Assembly: GCA_914767715.1 (NCBI GenBank)
Contig: OU612072.1
Coordinates: 15,254,001 to 15,314,000 of the forward strand
DNA length: 60,000 bases
Direction of reading: 5' to 3'
Source: Membranipora membranacea
Taxonomy: Eukaryota; Bryozoa; Gymnolaemata; Cheilostomatida; Membraniporidae
Positions 33,930 to 44,914 of this stretch are shown here, piece by piece. Positions within the stretch are counted from its first letter, which is position 1, and each line of letters begins with the position of its first letter. Position numbers and translations under genes: made by a program. Under the pieces are notes generated by a model. That model saw only the letters and a program-made list of their open reading frames with translations. It was not told the DNA's origin and ran no database searches.

Positions 33930-34096
33930 TTGAGGGTGTGTGTGAAGGAATACCTGCAGGAACGGTGAACTTGAACTTGGCATCTGGAAAGTGTAAAGGG
34001 TACAGCCGAACTGGAGAATGTTACTGGGGATGGAACAGCTATGTACATCTTTTTATATCTGAATCCTATGTCCAGCGTGAAATTATCCAGTTTTAA
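33930..34096 (+). pseudogene. Family A exon 2, copy 3 (exon 1 replaced by satellite)
   Basis: Intact frame after TATATTCTAG, reading EGVCEGIPAGTVNLNLASGK to IIQF-TAA, almost identical to copy 4. Exon 1 is missing. Confidence 0.5.
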
Positions 34097-34393
34097 TGCG
34101 ACGATGCCAGCTTATTTCAGCCTACAATCAGAACAAATCATCTCTTTTAAAGCTTGTCCTGTTATAGACAGGGAATCTGCCTATTGAATCTTTACCAGTT
34201 ACAGCCACTAGGCTTAAATCTGGGTAAAGATGTTTAATGATCAAAACGGGCAGGCATGTCATAAGGATACCATCCTTATAAAGTTAGATTACATTACGTT
34301 TTTTCTCTAGAGGGCCGTTTGCTTTCTTACCTCTTGTAGCTCAGTGGATCTGTTACCCTTTTCTCAATAGTAAAATGTGCGCAACCTCAAGAC

Positions 34394-34537
34394 ATGACAT
34401 TTTTTATGAAGCTTTTTGAATGCAATCCGACTGACCTTGCAGATTGGTTGATCATCTTTAGCCGTTCAAGTGTTGATTTCAATTTTTATCTTTGCATTGA
34501 CAGGGATTTAAACTTGATGAATTTTAATATTTTCTAG
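34394..34537 (+). CDS. Family I micro-ORF, copy 3, 47 aa
   Basis: MTFFMKLFECNPTDLADWLI onward, stopping at TAG (TTTTCTAG), whereas copy 4 reads TTTTCCAG and continues through a hydrophobic segment. It follows A exon 2 by about 300 bp on the same strand. Either truncated by the T-for-C change or spliced at the acceptor-like TTTTCTAG. Confidence 0.3.
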   Translation: MTFFMKLFECNPTDLADWLIIFSRSSVDFNFYLCIDRDLNLMNFNIF

Positions 34538-35071
34538 ACTATATTAAATTTCAGTATAATCATCGGCAGTATAATGATATGTTTGCATTGGGTTAGTGCC
34601 TTTTCATCTTTCTTTGACGAGTTCGGGTTTCTGTGTCTGTGAACGAGATTCTGACTAATGGTGGATATATCAACTTTTGATTTTTATAGCTATTTGTGAC
34701 TTTTTGTATTCCCAAAACAATGTGATTGAAATACCAACAACATCCTATTTTGCTTTGATGTCTCACGCATTTACCTGTTCAGTCAATGTACCATCCTTCA
34801 AATTACGAAAACGCCTGCTCTAGCCTTTTCTTTATTCTTATTAACCACATCAAAATATATATATTATCAATGAACGATGATGATGTGTATAAAAAAAATA
34901 TCAAAAATAATATAAATAGATTTATTACATAATGGCACTGTGAGGCAAGAGATGTGATGGTGAGAGCAGTAGAGCCTTAGAGCAAAGAATGTTAAAGAAA
35001 CAAGTACATTTTAATCGCTTGACTCCCCGTTACCAGAGAAAATATCACATATTCAAGATGCACTTGGTCGT

Positions 35072-35093
35072 GTACTTGTATATATACAAGTAC
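35072..35093. repeat. Perfect 22-bp palindrome, copy 1
   Basis: GTACTTGTATA followed by its exact reverse complement. Identical palindromes at 43058-43079 and 50637-50658. Confidence 0.8.
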
Positions 35094-35545
35094 TTTATCA
35101 ATAAATATATGTGGTATCTTAAAGTCAAAAATATGAGAAAATATATATCACATTGCAGTTAAATAGTGAAAATGCTGTACGCTCTCTTTTATTAAAAATT
35201 TATGGTTACAGCATGGCCATTATCAATATATCGATATCATTTACAAGGATGAGAAGGCACTATAGGCCCTACCCGTGGGCTGTAAGGGATATCATATTTA
35301 AGAACCAGTATTTGATATAATTGTGGATCGGTTGAGTATATAATAAATAATAATGACTAAAGACCAACAGGACTTCTTGTCTATAACTATAAAAGATCAA
35401 AGCATGAATTTAATAAATAGTAATTTTAGCATTTTACTCCATGTTAGCAGCGGTGGTGGGGGAGGGATTGATTATGAGGTTGATTAAAATCAGATGTCAC
35501 ATCACACGCCACATCCCGGAGCATGGGTGAGTTGTTGTGTCCTTC

Positions 35546-35722
35546 TTACATGCTGAAGTTGATGAACTCTACATGGTATGGATCATATTCAGTCTGAATA
35601 GGTAGTGAGTCACTATAGAATTCCGTGTTGTTTGGATCGTAGCTGACTTGTGCAGATATGAAGGTGATACCAAAGTTACGGAGTAGATATGCTTTGTATC
35701 CATCGTACTCTGCTACTGCCAT
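35546..35722 (-). CDS. Family B micro-gene, 58 aa, copy 3
   Basis: ATG 35722 to TAA 35546. The five codons between acceptor and ATG contain TGA (TCTTGAAGT), so the frame cannot extend upstream: translation must begin at this ATG. C-terminus ends INFSM. Confidence 0.5.
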   Translation of the reverse strand: MAVAEYDGYKAYLLRNFGITFISAQVSYDPNNTEFYSDSLPIQTEYDPYHVEFINFSM

Positions 35723-36189
35723 CTTACTTCAAGATACCTGCAAGAGGGAAAATATTGATAGTAGTTTACATTGCATATGAGTATCAATTCAGACACTGGT
35801 CAAATGTGTCACCTAAATAATATCAATCTATAATTCACCTGTTACTTACCTATAACCTACAAAGATTACAAAATTAAAAATGAATTAAAATTTTTGATTA
35901 GTTTTTTAATAATTAAGGTCCATTATTTGACACAGATTTCACTAAAAGCTTGTGAATCCCCCCTCCCCCTTCAGATCTAGAGTGCATAACTCTAGGCCTA
36001 TGTCTCTGTGCTCAAAAATTGTTGGAGATTAATCCACATCATTAGAAGGAAGTCCTCATGGTTAGCAATGATTGGTATGGGACATTTGGGGTTCCCACAA
36101 CAAGTCTTACAACGACTTTACTGGTGTTAAATTACTCAGCTGTATAAAAATTTTAAATCATGTATCGCTAAGATGAGAAGCTGACCGTA

Positions 36190-36436
36190 GGAGGTGACTC
36201 AGTTAGTTAGAGCGCCTGCCCTCTAACGCGCAATATTACAAGGTTATTAACAACATCTGGACATTCAACTTCCAACCTACGCTTATCTGCGTCACATAAC
36301 ATTAGGTTCCCACAACAAGTCCAACTTTACTGGTTTTAAATTACTCAGCTGAATAAAAATTTTAAATCATGTATCGCAAAGATGAGAAGCTGACAGTAGG
36401 AGGTTACTCAGTTGGTTAGAGCGCCTGCCCTCTAAC
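36190..36436 (+). repeat. Two broken SINE heads around a rearrangement
   Basis: Partial tRNA-like heads at about 36190-36232 and 36397-36436 (both GTTAGAGCGCCTGCCCTCTAA) flank a second copy of the AACAAGTC...TTACTCAGCTG segment. Neither has a B-box or body; unequal exchange is likely. Confidence 0.7.
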
Positions 36437-36683
36437 AGATATACCAGATATACGATAAAAAAGAATCCGATATTGATCCCATTGATATTGACCAAAACAG
36501 TGGCAAATAAATACAAATCAGGATATGAAATTCTATAGTGTTCTAGAAGGTAATCAGTATCAGCATTGCTTGTTGTTGGGACTTGAAAATGATGTCAGGG
36601 CATAATCAATAGAATCAGAGTAATGAGTTAGGTGAGGTACACAAGGCCACCCTGAGTAATGAGTTTGTACAACCAACTCTCAG

Positions 36684-36794
36684 GCTAGACTGGGAATTCC
36701 TGTGAGCAAGCGTAGCTTTAATAACACATACGTATTTTGCATGTGGAATAGGTGTCACAAAGTAGGATATACTCGTCCTATAATGTATGACTAA
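36684..36794 (+). CDS. Family D terminal coding exon, copy 5
   Basis: 36 codons after AACTCTCAG; open, ends TAA. Confidence 0.45.
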   Translation, partial: ARLGIPVSKRSFNNTYVFCMWNRCHKVGYTRPIMYD

Positions 36795-37134
36795 ATCTGA
36801 GGAACTCGTCAGACTTTAGCAGAGATAGATAGAGGATATGCTATATTGATGATTGATGCGTACTTTATTATTGAATCTAAAAAAACATTGAAAAATGTAT
36901 ATTACTGATCTGATTAACAATTTACTTAGTTTTCATATTACTGATAGCTCACTGGATAATCATTATTACAAGTATTTTGTAATCAAATAAAAATAGTACC
37001 AAGAGGCAACATATATAGCAGCATATCATCAAATCTGAATGACCCAGTCCAGAATTTTGTGGAAACCTAGTATTGTGTTGTTTGTTGAGGTCTATTTTGA
37101 ATGTAGTGAATGAGTGAATGAGACGATGTGAAAG

Positions 37135-37315
37135 TCAGTTCGGAGGAAAGGTGCTAACAGAAACCGTACATTGAGCAAGAGATGCCTGCAAGTGACCAGG
37201 AGCGTTGGAAAGGGCTTTATCAAACAGCCCTGATTGATTAAAAACGTGCACAGAAAGTTCTTTCCGATTGTCTGGCTCTGGCCTAGCCGTTGTGGTGAAT
37301 AAACACGAAGTAACC
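37135..37315 (-). CDS. Family H terminal coding exon, copy 3
   Basis: Same acceptor and TGA stop as copy 1, 181 nt. Differences include L-to-S, K-to-E and R-to-G, so the peptide is evolving freely. The alternative frame is also open. Confidence 0.3.
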
Positions 37316-37438
37316 CTGCAAGATAAGGGGCAACACAAACAAACAGAAGCATTGTATAAATTGCTGCCACACCTTCTCAGCTGTGATTGCATGAGCAGTT
37401 GTTTAATGATAATTATTTCTATATGTCATCATTTGTGA

Positions 37439-37873
37439 TGCTTTAAGAAAAGGTCATCTAGAAACTGGTGTGCTGCCTACGGCTGTGGAAATAACCCGGC
37501 AGGAAATCCTAATTTAAGCTTCCACGTCTTCCCCAGAAATAACGAGGAGAGACTAAAGGTATGGGTTTCAGCCGTTAAACGCAAGAACTGGACTCCATCG
37601 AAATATGCTGTTCTATGTAGCAAAGATTTCAAACGAGATACACTTAGAAGGCCTCCTGGTGTGGGTGGGAGAGCTTTGCTAAAAAAGGATGCTATCCCAA
37701 CAATTTTCCATTCCTTCCAACACTATCTACAAACCCCTGAGCCTAAAGAAAGACGGATATTACAACGAAACAAGCCAAGCAGCATCGATCCGTCAGAAAA
37801 TACGGACACTGAACCCACAACCAACAAAATATTTGTGATACTGTGTTGTGGGTATTTCTGTGCATTTGAATAG
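37439..37873 (+). CDS. THAP-domain exon, zinc-ligand His replaced by Asp
   Basis: A 144-codon open frame (TGA at 37436 just upstream, TAG stop at 37873). It contains NWCAAYGCGNNPAG, FHVFPRNNEERLKVWVSAV, VLCSKDF and DAIPTIF. This is a THAP zinc finger, a C2CH DNA-binding domain found in animal transcription factors and P-element-type transposases: C-x4-C, conserved W, C-x2-H, and the AVPTIF-type motif. The final zinc ligand, normally H in C-S-x-H-F, is D here (codon GAT). No ATG starts the frame, so the start must be in another exon or lost. The C-terminal ~40 residues are polar, then end in a hydrophobic CCGYFCAFE tail. It is single copy in the window, 0.3 kb from a TTAA MITE. Probably a decaying transposase- or THAP-gene fragment. 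Confidence 0.75.
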   Translation, partial: CFKKRSSRNWCAAYGCGNNPAGNPNLSFHVFPRNNEERLKVWVSAVKRKNWTPSKYAVLCSKDFKRDTLRRPPGVGGRALLKKDAIPTIFHSFQHYLQTPEPKERRILQRNKPSSIDPSENTDTEPTTNKIFVILCCGYFCAFE

Positions 37874-38175
37874 TAGTGGTAGAAGTGTTAAGGGTAGCCG
37901 GCTGTATTTGTTTCAATATTTATTGGCTAATGATTGTAACTTATCAGGTCTGTACTCGCTCTGGATTCGCCTAAGGAGTCAATTTTGTATACCATCTGGT
38001 GAGGAAAGGACTTTTGCATAAACTCACAAATTTTCTCTGTGTTTAAATTATTAGGGTCCGGACAAGGGCCGTTATCATGCCCGGCGTCCCTTAATTTTTC
38101 ACATTAGTTCATTGATGGTATATAGTAAACTATGGCACACCGTACAAACTAATTACGTCATGTCGTGCTATTTAA

Positions 38176-38538
38176 AGGGCAACCAAGGTTTCAAACAACT
38201 TCTCTATGATTAATAGCAGATTGCACCTTCTGGATAGGGAAAAAGACAAAATATAATTCAGATGATTATTCAGCCAGAATTCTTGTGAAACATTACTTCC
38301 ATAGGGTACTCAAACTCAGCTAACAGAAAATACCACAGAGCAGTTTCCTGTTCCTGTTATTATTTAGCCTGTGCTCTATCATCATTATAGCATTGTCTTG
38401 GAACCTCCAAACTGAAGTGTTACCCAGCTTAGAGTCAGAACTCCTTTGAGTTTTGCATCGCTTAATGCACAAAGCTGATGCTGCCCAGCATATTATTTAC
38501 TAACCATTAATGCATTGCTGCGGAACCTTGGTTGCCCT
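38176..38538. mobile_element. TTAA-flanked MITE, copy 2, 3' arm shortened
   Basis: Flanked by TTAA at 38172-38175 and 38539-38542. Ends AGGGCAACC / GGTTGCCCT. The inner part of the right inverted repeat (present in copy 1) is deleted at GCGGAACC|TTGG. Confidence 0.75.
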
Positions 38539-38820
38539 TTAAGTGGGACAGTATTGAGTCCTAATGGCCTGTCTAGGTAGTATATTAAGTCTATGGTCAC
38601 ACCCAACAGCCATTCAACAAACCAGAGGTTTCCCGGTCTCATGTCTCCATAATCACAGGCATCGGTCTCCTCCAATAATGCATACGGCCTCCCCTTTGGG
38701 TAAACATATGTTTGACGTGAGAAGCTTAAAAAAATCAACTGCCTTTCACAGATTGGTAGGAAAGATACCAGAAGCTGCCAGGGCTATATGAAACTTGAAG
38801 ACTTCACGTGGCACTGACAG

Positions 38821-38859
38821 CCAAATGAGTATTCAGTAGATAGTATTTCAAGTGACTAG
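38821..38859 (+). pseudogene. Family E exon 2, orphan
   Basis: Acceptor GCACTGACAG and 12-codon frame PNEYSVDSISSD-TAG intact. Exon 1 is deleted, with the junction near 38585. Confidence 0.35.
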
Positions 38860-38952
38860 ACTAGTAGCCTAGCCAGTAACCTTGCATCGAACTTGAGTAA
38901 ATTGTTGTCTTACCTTCTCAGATGTTTGGGATGGCTGAGATTATATGAGCTG

Positions 38953-39060
38953 CTATCCTGTATACCAAACTGTCATATAGATACTAATCACAACACAAAG
39001 TATAATGATAAGTTCAGATTCGGTCAAGCTTAGCTTAGGTCATGTGCATTTGGTCTTGTG
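38953..39060 (-). pseudogene. Family C terminal exon, copy 3, 5' part rearranged
   Basis: The membrane segment SELIIIL to WYTG-stop is open. The basic part and acceptor are replaced by unrelated sequence (CACATGACC). Confidence 0.4.
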
Positions 39061-40205
39061 AAGTGAAGTGAAGGGGACAGGCGAACACGATGTATTGAAA
39101 ATTGTACTGAGAAATGCAAGCCATTGCAGTGCCTGGGCCCTGGGCTGACTCACAGGAATTCCCAGGAATTCCCAGGAGTTCATCAGCACAAATATCCTGG
39201 GCGAATAAAAATGTTGACCTAACTAACCAGGCGATTTTGTCAAAGAGAGCAGACAGCGTCTACCTCGCCAATTTTAAAGCACCATCAAGGGTATTTTTCA
39301 CAGAATCCTCCCATTGTCCATAACTCATGTCACAGCCTGACAAATTATTGAATATTAAACTTCATTATGTCTTTGAGTATTCTTCTTTGTGTTGTTGACT
39401 CCTTATGGGAAATATTCTTCGGAATGATTGTGTCAGTCCTTAAAATATGTTACTACACAAATACTGTCACTTCTATACATTCCTGATGGATAGTAAGGCG
39501 AGTATGGTTGGTCAAAGTGACGCACTTGATTGTTTAGTAGTAGTAATGATGTTATCATTAATTTACTGTCCACAGTCCAGGTTTTTTGTTGATAACTCGA
39601 TTAATTTTGGTCGGGTTTTCATTTTGAAAATTGCATTGTTATAAATTTTTTATTATTTCTATTAACGTTTATTCAATTTGACATATTTGTTCACTGCCCT
39701 AGTGTAAATTAATATCAAGCTGTTCACGACAACCTGATCAATAATTATTGGCCCCTGAAAGGGGCACTGAGTAGCAAATAATGTGTATATTATCAATCAT
39801 TATTTCTCCTAGAGCATCAATGTCTATTTATATGAACTAGAGTAACGGCAGGTTTTGTCCGGTTGTTATAACTCATGGCAAAGAGGTGTTCAATTTTGTG
39901 TGTAGAATTCTATGATCATATCGTTTCAGAATACCTGAAAAATTTTGTGACCTTAATGAGTCACAATGGAAAGTGGTATTCCCGATGACTACAAGGTCAT
40001 TTGATCCATATGTCACTATATCAACAGTCAGCAGAAAGTGAATCGGGAGAGGGATGTTACCGACGGCTGATTCTTCATAGCAGGCACCTCCTAATCTTTC
40101 GCCTTAGGCCTGGTTTGCTACTATTGGGAATGGCTATAGGTCTTGTCTCATTCGATAGTTTAAAAGAATAGGAGGGGTGGACATCAGTAGGTCTATTTGA
40201 AGAGT

Positions 40206-40358
40206 TTAGACAGTTAATAGACAGTTTTGAAAAAATGTAAGATGTTGTGGAAGACTGTTGAAAACAATCGGAATAATTGTTGAGAAGCGCATAATAAGGG
40301 GGAGGGGAAGGCAATTAAAATCTATTAATTTACTGAGTTCATTTATAATGTATGTCAT
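40206..40358 (-). CDS. Family F micro-gene, 50 aa, intact copy 4
   Basis: ATG 40358 to TAA 40206. An acceptor (TTTTTTATGTTCCAG) ends 16 nt upstream of the ATG. The peptide starts MTYIINELSKLIDFNC, has a hydrophobic middle (PLIMRFSTIIPIVF) that may be membrane-associated, and ends QNCLLTV. The 8.0, 12.9 and 32.9 kb copies are broken by a T insertion, a deletion and a start-region indel. Divergent from K4, about 0.55 kb away. No known family. Confidence 0.4.
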   Translation of the reverse strand: MTYIINELSKLIDFNCLPLPLIMRFSTIIPIVFNSLPQHLTFFQNCLLTV

Positions 40359-40914
40359 TGTTGTTGGCCGTATTCTGGAACATAAAAAACACTACTGATT
40401 ACTGAGTCATAATGGAGAGTGGAATTCCAAAATAACTACATTGTAAGTCTTGCATAAATGAGTTGTCTCCCTTTCATATTTGAATAGGTTTATTGACCAA
40501 TGATATTTAAATTCAGTTGTTCAGTTTCTGAGTCAGATCAAGAAGTGTTATCAGTGATGGGCAAAAGATCTTTCATACCTTGACCTCAAAATATTGAATC
40601 CGACAGCCTTTATATAGAGTATTTGTTAAAAAACGAAACACGAGGAAGCCTGAGGTTTACTCGTTGGTCAGTTTAAATGTTTCTCCGCAGAAATTGCTTT
40701 TGTAGAAGTCATACGAAGTGCCGTAAACCTCTAAAATAGAGGCACATAGGTACTCAGACCTGGATTTTCAACCACAAACATTGGTTATACATTTATAGCC
40801 CTATCCGTCATGTGGCAATTCATTGAGCTCCTGGTCGGTGATAGAAAGGATTCGAAGTCTCAGCCAGAGAAAATAATTATTTCTTTTAAAATTATTCGAA
40901 TTGAGTCTCTGCAG

Positions 40915-41016
40915 GCAATCAGTGATGTAGCACGATCTGTGAATGTCGATGTGAGGAACCGAGGAGTTAGATATATAGAGTCTCTAACTCCTTGGTTAAA
41001 CCACATTCTAATTTGA
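40915..41016 (+). CDS. Family K terminal coding exon, copy 4
   Basis: After the acceptor GAGTCTCTGCAG, a 33-codon frame AISDVARSVNVDV... to ESLTPWLNHILI-TGA. The frame is also open upstream through the acceptor to an ATG at 40810 (68 codons, MWQFIELLVGDRKDSK...), but that part is interrupted by stops in copy 1. So either a spliced terminal exon or an unspliced 68-aa gene. Confidence 0.4.
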   Translation, partial: AISDVARSVNVDVRNRGVRYIESLTPWLNHILI

Positions 41017-41425
41017 GACTATTAACATGTGTATCTGTGATTGTTATTGTCGATTTAGTGTGAGCTCCTAACATCTTCCGCCAATAATTAATAAAATTGA
41101 CACCCGGTTGTCACACCTGATGGTATTCTTGCTATGTGAATTAATTCACTCTCTACTTATCAGAGATATACATCCAAAAGTATATTACAAGATCAGTGTG
41201 GGGTATCGTGTCTGACTAATTTAACCTTATAGATCAGACAGACTAAGCAGACAAAATATTTTCTAGTAGTGTTGTCAATTTAAAACATAACAAAACATAA
41301 AACTGTATATATACTTTTTTTCAAATCGATTTCAACCTCACTTAAATTCTGATGTTTTTATTCATATCCGCCAGACAATCCCGGACTACACTAAGCTTTA
41401 CTCTAGCAGTGGACTGAGAATAGCT

Positions 41426-42079
41426 ATGAGCGCAGACTCTAGAACTTATTATGGTAACCCAGGAAGCTATGATCCCTGCTGTCGTCATTACTTCAATATT
41501 AACAACGCTGAGTGTACTGATCCGGGTACTATCGAAGGAATCATTTATCTGAACAAGAGGACAAACCTGCATAGACCTAATTTGAGTAAGTTATATCCGC
41601 CTTTGATGAAAATGTTTAACTATGAAAATAAAAGCATTCTTGATTTTAGGTCTTGGGACTTTGAATTGAACTTGATTTTATATTAAATTAAAACTAAATT
41701 TATTTACAGATTCAATATGAAATCACACTGGTTAAATCCGCCTTCAATAAAAATTTAAAACTATGAATTTGAACAAGATATTGACCCTCACTGGCATCCT
41801 GAGAGGCTTGGAACTTTATTCAATATGCTCAATGCTCAATGCTCAAAGAGGGGACAGCCCTAGTAATGTTTTCCACCATTTCAGATTCAAATAACTGTTG
41901 TGTATATTTTAGTTGAGGGTGTGTGTGAAGGAATACCTGCAGGAACGGTGAACTTGAACTTGGCATCTGGAAAGTGTAAAGGCTACAGCCGAACTGGAGA
42001 ATGTTACTGGGGATGGAACAGCTATGTACATCTTATAGTATCTGAATCCTATGTCCAGCGTGAGATTATCCAGTTTTAA
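41426..42079 (+). CDS. Family A gene, two exons, 108 aa, intact copy 4
   Basis: Exon 1 is 41426-41585 (TTG A|GTAAGT, phase 1) and exon 2 is 41913-42079 (TATATTTTAG|TT GAG GGT, stop TAA). The joined product is 108 aa. Residues 1-53 contain MSADSRTYYGNPGSYDPCCR and NNAECTDPGTIEG. Residues 55-108 contain EGVCEGIPAGTVNLNLASGK, GYSRTGECYWGWNSYVHL and end REIIQF. Six cysteines (18, 19, 30, 58, 75, 84) suggest a compact disulphide-bonded fold, yet no signal peptide precedes them. An acceptor (AAGCTTTACTCTAG) ends 19 nt before the ATG. The 327-bp intron lacks the hairpin found in the other three copies. No family is recognised. The three sister copies are damaged, so this is the only complete A gene seen. 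Confidence 0.6.
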
Positions 42080-42377
42080 TGCGACGATGCCAGTTTATTT
42101 CAGCCTACAATCGAGAACAAATCATCTCTTTTAAAGCTTGTCCTGTTATAGACAGAGAATCTGCCTGTTGAATCTTTACCAGTTGCAGCCACTAGGCTTA
42201 AATCTTGGTAAAGATGTTTAATGATCAAAACGGGCAGCCATGTCATAAGGATACCATCCTTATAAAGTTAGATTACGTTTCGTTATTTCTCTAGAGGGCA
42301 GTTTGCTTTCTTACCTCTTGTAGCTCAGTGGATCTGTTACCCTTTTCTCAGTAGTAAAATGTGAGCAACCTAAAGAC

Positions 42378-42626
42378 ATGACATTTTTTATGAAGCTTTT
42401 TGAATGCAATCCCACTGACCTTTCAGATTGGTTAATCATCTTTAGCCGTTCAATTGTTGATTTCAATTTTTATCTTTGCATTGACACGGATTTAAACTTG
42501 ATGACTTATAATTTTTTCCAGGCTATATTAAATTTCAGTATAATCATCGGCAGTATTATGATATGTTTGCATTTGGTGAGTGCCTTTTCATCTTTCATTG
42601 ACGAGTTCGGGTTTCTGTGTCGGTGA
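42378..42626 (+). CDS. Family I micro-ORF, copy 4, with membrane segment
   Basis: 82 codons if unspliced. It starts MTFFMKLFECNPTDLSDWLI, has DFNFYLCIDTDLN, then a hydrophobic helix (AILNFSIIIGSIMICLHLVS) at residues ~49-70. A good donor (CATTTG|GTGAGT) at 42576 would give a 66-codon phase-0 exon instead. An acceptor (CCCTTTTCTCAG) lies about 25 nt before the ATG, but a minimal ATG-TGA sits between them. It lies 300 bp downstream of gene A4 on the same strand, as in the other R4 blocks, where this ORF is disrupted. Confidence 0.35.
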   Translation: MTFFMKLFECNPTDLSDWLIIFSRSIVDFNFYLCIDTDLNLMTYNFFQAILNFSIIIGSIMICLHLVSAFSSFIDEFGFLCR

Positions 42627-43057
42627 ACGAGATTCTGACTAATGGCGGATATACCAACTTTTGATTTTTATAGCTATTTGTGACTTTTTGTATTCCCAAA
42701 ACAATGTGATTGAAATACCAACAACATCCTATTTTGCTTTGATGTCTCACGCATTTACCTGTTCAGTCAATGTACCATCCCTCAAATTACGGCAACGCCA
42801 GCTCTAGCCTTTTCTTTATTCTTATTAACTACATCATAATATATATATATTATTGATGAACGATGATGATGTGTATAAAAAAAATATCAAAAATAATATA
42901 AATAGATTTATTAAATAATGGCACTGTGAGGCAAAAGATGTGATGGTGAGAGCAGTAGAGCCTTAGAGCAAAGAATTTCAAAGAAACAAGTAAATTTTAA
43001 TCGCTTGACTCCCCGTTACCAGAAAAAATATCACATATTCAAGACGCACTTGGTCGT

Positions 43058-43079
43058 GTACTTGTATATATACAAGTAC
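43058..43079. repeat. Perfect 22-bp palindrome, copy 2
   Basis: Identical to 35072-35093. Confidence 0.8.
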
Positions 43080-43531
43080 TCTATCAATAAATATATCTGG
43101 TATCTTAAAGTCAAAAATATGAAAAATATATATCACATTGCAGTAAAATAGTGAAAATGCAGCACACTCTCTTTTTTAATAAATTTATGGATACAGCATA
43201 GCCATTATCTATATATCGATATCATTTATAAGGATGAGAAGGCACTATAGGCCCTACCCGTGGGCTGTAAGGGATATCATATTTAAGAACCAGTATTTGA
43301 TATAATTGTGGATCGGTTGAGCATATAATAAATGGTAATGACTGAAGACAAGCAGGACTTCTTGTCTGTAACTATAAAAGTTCTAACCATGAATTTAATA
43401 AATAGTCATTTTAGAATTTTAATTTATTTTAGCAACGGTGGTGGGGGGGGGAATTGATTATGAGGTTGATTAAAATCAGATGTCAAGTCGCACGCCACAC
43501 CCCGGAGCATGGGTGAGTTGTTGTGTCCTTT

Positions 43532-43708
43532 TTAAACGCTGAAGTTGCTGAACTCTTCATGATATGGGTCATATTCAGTCTGAACAGGTAGTGAGTCACT
43601 AAAGAATTCCGTGTTGTTTGGATCGTAGCTGGCTTGTGCAGATATGAAGGTGATACCAAAGTTACGGAGTAGATATGCTTTGTATCCATCGTACTCTGCT
43701 ACTGCCAT
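43532..43708 (-). CDS. Family B micro-gene, 58 aa, copy 4
   Basis: ATG 43708 to TAA 43532; acceptor CTCTTGCAG present. Replacements V-to-A, I-to-V, V-to-E relative to copy 1. Confidence 0.5.
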   Translation of the reverse strand: MAVAEYDGYKAYLLRNFGITFISAQASYDPNNTEFFSDSLPVQTEYDPYHEEFSNFSV

Positions 43709-44179
43709 CTTACTAAAAGATACCTGCAAGAGGGAAAATATTGATAGTAGTTTACAATGCATATGAGTATCAATTCAGACACAGGTCAAATGTGTCACCT
43801 AAATAATATCCATCTATAATTCACCTGTTACTTACCTGTAACCTACAAAGATTACAAAGTTAAAATGAATTATAAATTTTTGATTTCTGATTAGTTTTTT
43901 AATTATTAAGGTCCATTATTTGACACAATTTTTACTATAAGCTTGTGAATCCCCCCTCCCCTTTCAGATCTAGAGTGCATAACTCTAGGCCTATGTCTTT
44001 GTGCTCAAAACTTTTTAGAGATTGATCCACGTCATTGGAAGTAAGTCCTCGCGGTCCAAGTTAACAATCATTGGTATGGGACATTGGGGGCTCCCACAAC
44101 AAGTCGACTTTACTGGTGTTAAATTACTCAGCTGTATAAAAATTTTAAATCCTGTATCGCTAAGATGATAAGCTGACAG

Positions 44180-44440
44180 TAGGAGGTAACTCAGTTGGTT
44201 AGAGCTCCTGCCCTCTAACGCGCAAGCGTTGTAGGTCTCCGGTTTGAATCCCGCTGAAGTCTACTGACTACTAGGCTCAATTGACGCCCCAAGTGTGCTC
44301 CGACCCGCCTGCAAACTGAGAGCAACTTGGCGCCGAAAATGGCAGCCTGGCCCTTAAGACACCTGTATTTCTCAATCTTCGGTCAGAGACAAAAACTTGC
44401 AATTTTTTGTTAACCCCATGGGAAAACCATTGAGAAATGG
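44180..44440 (+). repeat. tRNA-derived SINE, full copy
   Basis: Head (AACTCAGTTGGTTAGAGCTCC, B-box GGTTTGAATCC) plus body and AT-rich end; same insertion as in the other R1 blocks. Confidence 0.85.
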
Positions 44441-44732
44441 TTTCATGGTTAAAAAGATATATGAGATATACGATAAAAAAGAATCAGATATTGAATCCCA
44501 TCGATATTGAGCGAAACAGTGGCAAATAAATACAAATCAGGCTATGAAATTCCATAGTGTTTTAGAAGGTAATCAGTATCAGCATTGCTTGTTGCTGGTA
44601 CTTGAAAATGATATCAGGGCATGAACAATAAAATCAGTGTAATGATATAATGTAATCAGTATCAGCATTGCTTGAGTTAGGTGAGGTACACAAGGCCACC
44701 CTGAGTAATGAGTTTGTATTATCAATTCTCAG

Positions 44733-44843
44733 GCTAGACTGGGAATTCCTGTGAGCAAGCGCAGCTTTAATAACACATACGTATTTTGCATGTGTGAAAG
44801 GTGTCACAAAGTAGGATATACTCGTCCTATAGTGTGTGACTAA
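44733..44843 (+). CDS. Family D terminal coding exon, copy 6
   Basis: 36 codons, TAA stop. WN of other copies is CE here (CMCERC), adding a cysteine; the same change is in copy 7. Confidence 0.45.
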   Translation, partial: ARLGIPVSKRSFNNTYVFCMCERCHKVGYTRPIVCD

Positions 44844-44914
44844 ATCTGGAGAACTCGTCAGACTTTTGCAGAGATAGATAGAGGATATGCTATATGATTG
44901 ATGAGTACTTTATT

